Positions 1 to 5,213 of a stretch of 5,213 nucleotides of DNA are shown one piece after another (positions within the stretch are counted from its first letter, which is position 1; the number at the start of each line of letters is the position of its first letter). The DNA comes from Propionibacteriaceae bacterium (GTDB lineage Bacteria; Actinomycetota; Actinomycetes; Propionibacteriales; Propionibacteriaceae). Position numbers and translations under genes: made by a program. Location of the stretch: the NCBI GenBank assembly GCA_030544185.1, contig JAUNRO010000237.1:1-5213 (forward strand), read 5' to 3'. Below the pieces are notes generated by a model, which saw nothing but the letters and a program-made list of their open reading frames with translations, was not told the DNA's origin and searched no databases.

Positions 1-425
1 GCTTCCCGATCGGCGCCTGCATTGCCACGGGGAAGGCGGGCGACCTGCTTCAGCCGGGCGCCCACGGCACCACCTTCGGCGGCAATCCTGTCGCCGCCGT
101 CGCCGCGCTCGCGGTCATCCAGATCATCCACCGCGATGGCCTGCTCGCCCACGTCACGGCGATGGGGGAGCGGCTCGCGGCCGGGATCGAGGCGCTGGAC
201 CATCCGCGGATCGCGGGCGTACGCGGGCGGGGGCTGCTGCAGGCGATCGCACTGACCGACCAGAGTGCAGCCGCGGCATCCGATCGCGCGCTGGATCTGG
301 GCTTCGTCATCAACGCCCCACGGCCCGATGTGCTGCGCATCGCCCCGCCGTTGGTCATCACCGCCGACCAGATCGACAGCTTCGTCGCCGCGCTGCCCGC
401 GATCCTGGAGGCGAGCGCCGCATGA
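1..425 (+). CDS. argD: Acetylornithine aminotransferase, C-terminal part (5' end outside window)
   Basis: This is the last 140 codons of a class-III, PLP-dependent aminotransferase, read from base 3 to the TGA at 423-425. In arginine biosynthesis the enzyme makes N-acetylornithine from N-acetylglutamate semialdehyde, with glutamate as amino donor. The visible part opens with FPIGA, which in the family follows shortly after the PLP-binding lysine, so that lysine lies just off the left edge. Next comes PGAHGTTFGGNPVAA (about base 54 on), the segment whose Thr contacts the PLP phosphate of the partner subunit. The C-terminal small domain follows, with VRGRGLLQAI and a typical ending (LRIAPPLVIT). 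The stop overlaps the argF start by 4 bp (ATGA), implying translational coupling. Ornithine or succinylornithine aminotransferases are related, but the argF-argR-argH context favours ArgD. Confidence 0.93.
   Translation, partial: FPIGACIATGKAGDLLQPGAHGTTFGGNPVAAVAALAVIQIIHRDGLLAHVTAMGERLAAGIEALDHPRIAGVRGRGLLQAIALTDQSAAAASDRALDLGFVINAPRPDVLRIAPPLVITADQIDSFVAALPAILEASAA
407..411 (+). promoter_or_regulatory. Ribosome binding site of argF
   Basis: GGAGG lies inside the last codons of argD, 10 nt before the ATG at 422. It supports that ATG as the argF start, with ribosomes either loading internally or re-initiating at the ATGA overlap. Confidence 0.6.
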
Positions 426-1354
426 GCCCGCGCCACTTCCTGTGTGATGACGATCTGACCCCGGCCGAGCAGGCCGAGGTCCTCGCGCTGGCCGCGGAGA
501 TGAAGGCCGACCCGTTCGCCCATCGTCCATTCGAGGGCCCGCGCTCGGTCGCGATCCTCAGTGACAAGTCGACGCTGCGGACCCAGCTGTCCTTCCACGC
601 CGGCGTCGCCGAGCTCGGCGGCAACCCGATGCTGGTCGACGGCCGCCTCGCGGGCATCGGCGACCGCGAATCCATCGCGGACTCGGCCCGCATCCTCAGC
701 GGCCACGCCGCCGCAATCGTGTGGCGCACCGGCGCCCACGCGCGGATCGACGAGATGGCCGAGCACGCGAGCGTACCCGTCATCAACGCCCTCACCGACG
801 AACTCCATCCCTGCCAGGTGCTCGCCGACCTGCAGACGATTGCAGAGCACAAGGGCCCCCTGGCCGGCCTCCGCTTCGCCTATGTCGGCGACGGGGCCAA
901 CAACATGGCCAACTCCTATCTCCTGGGTGGGGCGCTCGCCGGGATGCACCTGCGTCTCGGCTCTCCGGAGCGCTATCAGGCCGATCCCGCGATCGTCGCC
1001 CGGGCCGAGGCGATCGCCGCCACCACCGGTGGCTCGGTCCTGGTCACCGATTCGGCGGCCGAAGCGGTGGATGGTGTCGATGTGGTCGCGACCGACACCT
1101 GGGTGAGCATGGGACAGGAGGCCGAGAACGAGGCCCGCCTGGCCGCCCTCGCCGCCTACTCCGTCACCACCCAGCTCGTCGCCCACGCCGACCCGGATGC
1201 GATCGTGCTGCACTGCCTGCCCGCCTATCGCGGCAAGGAGATCACCGCCGAGGTCATCGACGGCCCGCGTGCGGTGGTCTGGGACGAGGCCGAGAACCGG
1301 CGCCACGCGCAGAAGGCGATCCTCACCTTCCTGGACCGCGAGGCCCGGGCATGA
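422..1354 (+). CDS. argF: Ornithine carbamoyltransferase
   Basis: The protein has 310 residues, normal for a cytoplasmic OTCase, which makes citrulline from carbamoyl phosphate and L-ornithine and works as a trimer or multiple of trimers. Visible motifs, in order: the actinobacterial N-terminus [18 protein letters not shown]; the carbamoyl-phosphate loop at 50-55; WRT at 101-103 (Arg102 matches the E. coli CP-binding Arg106); HPCQ at 129-132; [10 protein letters not shown] of the second domain at 157-166; the ornithine loop DTWVSMG at 225-231; HCLPAYRG at 264-271 with the conserved Cys; and WDEAENR at 287-293. The oddity is the CP loop, which reads S-T-L-R-T-Q instead of the usual STRTR. By alignment the key Arg (R53) and Thr (T54) remain, but the flanking positions are changed. 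HCLP and SMG favour OTCase over aspartate carbamoyltransferase. The gene overlaps argD and argR by 4 bp each. Confidence 0.95.
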   Translation: MSPRHFLCDDDLTPAEQAEVLALAAEMKADPFAHRPFEGPRSVAILSDKSTLRTQLSFHAGVAELGGNPMLVDGRLAGIGDRESIADSARILSGHAAAIVWRTGAHARIDEMAEHASVPVINALTDELHPCQVLADLQTIAEHKGPLAGLRFAYVGDGANNMANSYLLGGALAGMHLRLGSPERYQADPAIVARAEAIAATTGGSVLVTDSAAEAVDGVDVVATDTWVSMGQEAENEARLAALAAYSVTTQLVAHADPDAIVLHCLPAYRGKEITAEVIDGPRAVVWDEAENRRHAQKAILTFLDREARA

Positions 1355-1884
1355 CCGCAGCGCCCGAGGGGGCCGCCGCCATCCGCGGCGCGATGGTCAC
1401 CAAGACGGCGCGCCAGGCGACGATCACCGAGCTCATCAGTGCCGGTCAGATCCGCTCCCAGACGGAGCTCGCGGACCTGCTCGCCGACCGGGGGATCAAG
1501 GTCTCCCAGGGCACGGTCTCGAAGGACCTGCTCGAGCTGGGTGCGACGCGCATCCGGGCGGTGGACGGGTCCTTGGTCTACGCCGTGCCGGGCGAGGGCG
1601 GCGACCGGTCCGCCCAGGCCGGAGTCTCCCACGCCGCCGACCACCGGCTCGCCCGGCTGTGCGGTGAACTGCTCATCTCCGCCGAGCCCTCGGCCAACCT
1701 GATCATCCTGCGCACCCCACCCGGGGCCGCGCAATATCTTGCCTCGGCGATCGACAAGGCGGCGTGGCCGAGCATCCTCGGTACGATCGCCGGCGACGAC
1801 ACCGTCCTCGTCATCACCCGCGAGACCAAAGGCGGCCAGGGCGTGGCGAACCGCCTGCTCGCCCTGTCCGAGCCCCGGCCCTGA
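1351..1884 (+). CDS. argR: Arginine repressor ArgR
   Basis: This is a 177-residue arginine-responsive regulator. Residues ~18-80 form the winged helix-turn-helix DNA-binding domain, with [11 protein letters not shown], then [29 protein letters not shown] (the recognition-helix signature is SQGTVSKDL, 52-60) and a [10 protein letters not shown] wing. After a linker, residues ~95-170 form the arginine-binding and hexamerisation domain: [17 protein letters not shown], then GTIAGDDT at 144-151, where the Asp pair contacts arginine in the family. ArgR binds ARG-box palindromes. None was recognised here, and the target is expected before the first gene of the operon. The ATG at 1351 is chosen for its 4-bp overlap with argF. 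A second in-frame ATG at 1393 (Met15) precedes the conserved part and could be the true start. Neither has a strong Shine-Dalgarno sequence. The first 14 residues are low-complexity and Ala-rich. Confidence 0.93.
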   Translation: MTAAPEGAAAIRGAMVTKTARQATITELISAGQIRSQTELADLLADRGIKVSQGTVSKDLLELGATRIRAVDGSLVYAVPGEGGDRSAQAGVSHAADHRLARLCGELLISAEPSANLIILRTPPGAAQYLASAIDKAAWPSILGTIAGDDTVLVITRETKGGQGVANRLLALSEPRP

Positions 1885-3450
<1,566 letters not shown>

Positions 3451-3489
3451 CCGCCCTGGAATGGCCGTGCGAGCGGCGGGGGGCGTCGC

Positions 3490-3503
3490 TAGGGTGGGCG
3501 CCG
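3490..3503 (+). promoter_or_regulatory. Putative promoter for a leaderless tyrS mRNA
   Basis: TAGGGT at 3490-3495 fits the actinobacterial -10 pattern TANNNT. It ends 7 nt before the first base of the GTG at 3503, so transcription would begin at or next to the start codon. No good -35 hexamer is visible around 3467-3472, which is common for this promoter type. AGGGTGGG could instead serve as a poor, close Shine-Dalgarno sequence. This is inference from spacing only. Confidence 0.45.
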
Positions 3504-4768
3504 TGAATGCACTGTTGGACGAACTGATGTGGCGCGGCCTCGTCGCCGACTCGACGAACGCCGAGGCACTCTCGGCGCATCTGGAGGCGGGGCCGATCAC
3601 GTCCTATGTGGGTTTCGACCCTACCGCGCCGAGCCTGCACATCGGTCACCTCGTGCAGTTGATCGTGGTCCGACACCTCCAGGCCGCCGGGCATCACCCG
3701 ATCCTGCTCGTCGGTGGCTCGACCGGCTTGATCGGTGATCCGAAGCAGACCGGTGAGCGGGTGATGAACACTGCCGAGGTCGTCGCCGGCTGGGTTGACC
3801 GGCTGGCTGAGCAGGTCAGCGGTTATGTGGATTTCGACGGGCCCAATCCGGCCCGGCTCGTCAACAACTATGACTGGACTTCCGAGATCTCCACGCTCGA
3901 TTTCCTGCGCGATATCGGCAAGCACTTCAGTGTGAACCGGATGCTCGATCGCGATGTCGTGGCGCGGCGGCTGGAGTCGGGCATCTCATACACCGAGTTC
4001 AGCTATGTGCTGTTGCAGTCGCTGGATTATCGAGAGCTCTATCGGCGCTATGGCTGCACGCTGCAGACCGGTGCGCAGGACCAGTGGGGCAATATCACCG
4101 CGGGCATCGATTTCACCCGGCGCACCGAGCAGGCGACCGTGCATGGGCTGGTGACTCCGTTGTTGACCAAGGCGGATGGCACGAAGTTCGGCAAGACGGA
4201 GTCCGGCACGGTCTGGATCGATGCCGAACTCACCAGTCCCTATGCGTTCCACCAGTTCTTCTTGAATACCGAGGACGAAAAGGTCATCGACTATCTGAAG
4301 GTGTTCTCCCCGCGCACTCGCCAGGAGATCGAGGATCTGGCCCGGCAGCTGGCGGAGGAGCCGCACAAGCGCGCCGCCCAGCGCGCACTGGCCGATGACA
4401 TCACCGACCTGGTGCACGGGATGAGCGAGCGGGAGGCTGCGGTGTCCGCGGCCGGTGCCCTGTTCGGTCGCGGCGAGCTGAGCGCGTTGACCCCGGGCAC
4501 GCTCGCCGGCGTCCGCCGTGAGGTCGGCGGTGGACTCGTCGAAGCGGGCGACGAACTCCCACTTGTCGTCGATGCGCTGGTTGCTGCCGGGGTGGTGCCG
4601 AGCAAGGGAGCGGCCCGGCGGGCGATCACCGAGGGCGGGGCCTATCTCAACAACGCCAAGGTGACCGACGACCAGGCGCGGCTGACGCCGGAGGACCTGC
4701 TGCACGGGCGTTTCGCCGTCCTGCGCCGGGGGAAGAAGACCGTGGGCCTCGTCGAGCTCGACCGCTGA
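3503..4768 (+). CDS. tyrS: Tyrosyl-tRNA synthetase
   Basis: This class-I aminoacyl-tRNA synthetase charges tRNA-Tyr with tyrosine using ATP. It has 421 residues from the GTG at 3503, matching the ~420 of bacterial TyrRS. The Rossmann catalytic domain shows YVGFDPTAPSLHIGHL (35-50), with HIGH at 46-49, then GLIGDP at 75-80, FSYVLLQ at 166-172 (Tyr168 and Gln172 match tyrosine-pocket residues) and QDQWGN at 192-197 with Asp193. The KMSKS-type loop reads KFGKT at 228-232. The C-terminal S4-like RNA-binding domain starts near 363 (VVPSKGAARRAITEGGAYLNN). The reading frame stays open upstream into argH, but translation from there would add 60 residues unlike TyrRS, so GTG 3503 is preferred. The gene lies 52 bp after argH and may have its own promoter. 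Its TGA is separated from an rRNA-type promoter by one base. Confidence 0.96.
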   Translation: MNALLDELMWRGLVADSTNAEALSAHLEAGPITSYVGFDPTAPSLHIGHLVQLIVVRHLQAAGHHPILLVGGSTGLIGDPKQTGERVMNTAEVVAGWVDRLAEQVSGYVDFDGPNPARLVNNYDWTSEISTLDFLRDIGKHFSVNRMLDRDVVARRLESGISYTEFSYVLLQSLDYRELYRRYGCTLQTGAQDQWGNITAGIDFTRRTEQATVHGLVTPLLTKADGTKFGKTESGTVWIDAELTSPYAFHQFFLNTEDEKVIDYLKVFSPRTRQEIEDLARQLAEEPHKRAAQRALADDITDLVHGMSEREAAVSAAGALFGRGELSALTPGTLAGVRREVGGGLVEAGDELPLVVDALVAAGVVPSKGAARRAITEGGAYLNNAKVTDDQARLTPEDLLHGRFAVLRRGKKTVGLVELDR

Positions 4769-4769
4769 T

Positions 4770-4798
4770 TTGACACCGGTCCTGCGGACACGTAATGT
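4770..4798 (+). promoter_or_regulatory. rRNA-type promoter P1
   Basis: A perfect -35 TTGACA (4770-4775) and a -10 TAATGT (4793-4798) are separated by exactly 17 bp. Transcription would start near 4805. Such near-consensus sigma70-type elements are rare outside stable-RNA promoters in high-GC actinobacteria. The -35 begins one base after the tyrS stop codon. Confidence 0.75.
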
Positions 4799-4910
4799 TC
4801 ACCAAGGCCTGAACGAGGCACGGCAACGCCGGGCGCGACGATCAGGACCCACCCAACCACAACGACTGTGACCGAACAGGTGTGTCTTCCACTTGAAGCC
4901 ACTTTGTTGG

Positions 4911-4927
4911 GCGCAACAGTTGTGCGC
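4911..4927. repeat. Small inverted repeat (GCGCA/TGCGC)
   Basis: The arms GCGCA (4911-4915) and TGCGC (4923-4927) flank a 7-nt centre. An overlapping alternative pairs TGTTG (4905-4909) with CAACA (4914-4918). The stems are short and could be chance, but they abut the stronger hairpin that starts at 4928. Confidence 0.35.
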
Positions 4928-4953
4928 GGGTGAATCGCCTGCGCGATTCACTC
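4928..4953 (+). repeat. Strong hairpin, 11-bp stem with 4-nt loop
   Basis: The core arms TGAATCGC (4931-4938) and GCGATTCA (4943-4950) match perfectly around a CTGC loop. Three more pairs at the base (4928-4930 with 4951-4953, one of them G-U) give 11 pairs. No T-tract follows, so this is not a classic intrinsic terminator. It lies in the transcript of P1 and of any tyrS readthrough. Confidence 0.7.
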
Positions 4954-4961
4954 CGATATCT

Positions 4962-4977
4962 GCGGGAAATGTCCCGC
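4962..4977 (+). repeat. Hairpin, 6-bp stem GCGGGA/TCCCGC
   Basis: GCGGGA (4962-4967) and TCCCGC (4972-4977) are perfect inverted arms around AATG. They lie 8 bp after the preceding stem-loop. The short following stretch (CTATTTC) is only weakly T-rich, so a terminator role is uncertain. Confidence 0.55.
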
Positions 4978-4995
4978 CTATTTCGGAATTCGCCG

Positions 4996-5010
4996 ACCCA
5001 TTAAATGGGT
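4996..5010. repeat. 15-bp palindrome ACCCATTAAATGGGT
   Basis: Two perfect 7-bp arms flank a single central A. With a one-base centre it is poorly suited to an RNA hairpin but looks like a site for a dimeric DNA-binding protein. It lies 24 bp upstream of the -35 of P2, in an AT-richer stretch where an activator or UP-like element could act. The binding protein is unknown. Confidence 0.55.
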
Positions 5011-5033
5011 GCCAAATGCGGCAGCAGCCGAGT

Positions 5034-5061
5034 TTGACAGCCAGGGAAACGGTGATAACGT
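5034..5061 (+). promoter_or_regulatory. rRNA-type promoter P2 with extended -10
   Basis: A perfect -35 TTGACA (5034-5039), 16 bp, then -10 TAACGT (5056-5061) preceded by TGA, which gives the TGN extension. The expected start is near 5068, within a GC palindrome. Confidence 0.65.
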
Positions 5062-5066
5062 AGGAC

Positions 5067-5099
5067 CGGTCCGCAAGGGGGAAGCCTCGAAACGGACCG
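5067..5099 (+). repeat. Inverted repeat at the 5' end of the P2 transcript
   Basis: CGGTCCG (5067-5073) can pair with CGGACCG (5093-5099) across a 19-nt loop. The left arm overlaps the perfect palindrome GGACCGGTCC (5063-5072). RNA begun at P2 near 5068 would carry this stem at its very 5' end. An alternative stem, AGCCT (5083-5087) with AGGCT (5108-5112), would compete with it. Confidence 0.45.
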
Positions 5100-5120
5100 C
5101 ACTGGAAAGGCTAGCGGGAT

Positions 5121-5149
5121 TTGACTCCCACGAGCTGATCCAGTAAAGT
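5121..5149 (+). promoter_or_regulatory. rRNA-type promoter P3
   Basis: A -35 TTGACT (5121-5126) and a -10 TAAAGT (5144-5149) are separated by 17 bp. The start would fall near 5156. TTGACT with TAAAGT is, from memory, a common form of actinobacterial rRNA promoters. This one is nearest to the presumed 16S gene. Confidence 0.7.
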
Positions 5150-5175
5150 ATACGAGTCGCCCCACGCGAGTTCGA

Positions 5176-5213
5176 GTTTTTGGGTGAGTGTGGTGTGTGT
5201 GCGGTTTTTGAGA
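5176..5213 (+). other. Start of rRNA leader with boxA/processing-like element
   Basis: A GT-rich stretch (about 5183-5204) ends in GTTTTTGAGA at the window edge. In actinobacterial rRNA leaders a GT-rich run is followed by a TTTGAGAACTC-like box, involved in antitermination or processing. Only its first bases are visible here. An earlier GTTTTTG copy lies at 5176-5182, 28 bp before the second. The assignment rests on remembered leader sequences. Confidence 0.5.

Larger units (their letters stand above)
4769..5213 (+). other. Non-coding rRNA-operon promoter and leader region
   Basis: No protein-coding gene is supported in these 445 bases. They hold three consensus-like promoters facing right, a block of inverted repeats between the first two, and a GT-rich leader at the right edge that resembles actinobacterial 16S rRNA leaders. 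The composition is visibly more AT-rich than the genes before it. The 16S gene itself is not in the window, and its presence to the right is inferred. Confidence 0.7.

Noticed and set aside
50..1306. 418-codon minus-strand frame opposite argD and argF
   Set aside because: It is the same codon-bias shadow. It contains no motif and is antisense to ArgF, whose conserved motifs run along its whole length.
721..1350. Upstream in-frame extension of argR inside argF
   Set aside because: The extension is Arg/Gly-rich out-of-frame translation of argF. ArgR family length and the ATGA overlap support a start at 1351.
4642..4902. 86-codon minus-strand frame with a hydrophobic stretch, starting at a GTG in the tyrS-rRNA spacer
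   Set aside because: It has no ribosome binding site, runs through the P1 promoter and ends antisense to tyrS. The hydrophobic run is short and the protein resembles nothing I know.
4893..4920. Possible extra promoter TTGAAG-N16-AACAGT
   Set aside because: The -10 is a poor match and overlaps the inverted repeats. It is much weaker than the three promoters reported.
4928..4977. Intrinsic terminator for tyrS
   Set aside because: The stems are good but neither is followed by a T-tract, and P1 lies between tyrS and them. They are reported as hairpins of unknown role.

Overview
The window reads as chromosomal DNA of a high-GC actinobacterium. The ArgF, ArgR, ArgH and TyrS proteins resemble the actinobacterial versions as I remember them, the genes are packed with ATGA stop/start overlaps, one gene appears to have a leaderless GTG start, and the 3' end carries several rRNA-type promoters. 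My best guess is Propionibacteriales or Micrococcales. That placement is inference from gene order and recalled sequence flavour, not from a search.

Bases 1-3450 hold the 3' part of an arginine biosynthesis operon, all on the + strand: the end of argD (acetylornithine aminotransferase), argF (ornithine carbamoyltransferase), argR (arginine repressor) and argH (argininosuccinate lyase). argD/argF and argF/argR overlap by 4 bp (ATGA), and argR and argH are 6 bp apart, so the genes are probably co-transcribed and translationally coupled. ArgD makes N-acetylornithine. After deacetylation, ArgF makes citrulline and ArgH releases arginine from argininosuccinate. ArgR would sense arginine and repress the operon from an operator upstream of this window. 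argG, which makes the ArgH substrate and in mycobacteria lies between argR and argH, is not here.

Bases 3503-4768 hold tyrS (tyrosyl-tRNA synthetase). A TAGGGT -10-like box sits where it would start a leaderless mRNA at the GTG codon.

Bases 4769-5213 contain no convincing gene. They hold three sigma70-like promoters in tandem, all pointing right: TTGACA-N17-TAATGT, TTGACA-N16-TAACGT with an extended -10, and TTGACT-N17-TAAAGT. A run of inverted repeats lies between the first and second. The window ends in a GT-rich leader closing on TTTTTGAGA, which looks like the start of the conserved actinobacterial rRNA leader box (TTTGAGAACTC-like). I infer that a 16S-23S-5S rRNA operon begins just beyond the right edge.

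I see no mobile element, CRISPR array, tRNA gene or new defence-like system. The points most worth a second look are the rRNA promoter array with its inverted repeats, the non-canonical carbamoyl-phosphate motif of ArgF, the insertion and tails of ArgH, and a strong TAT preference for tyrosine codons.
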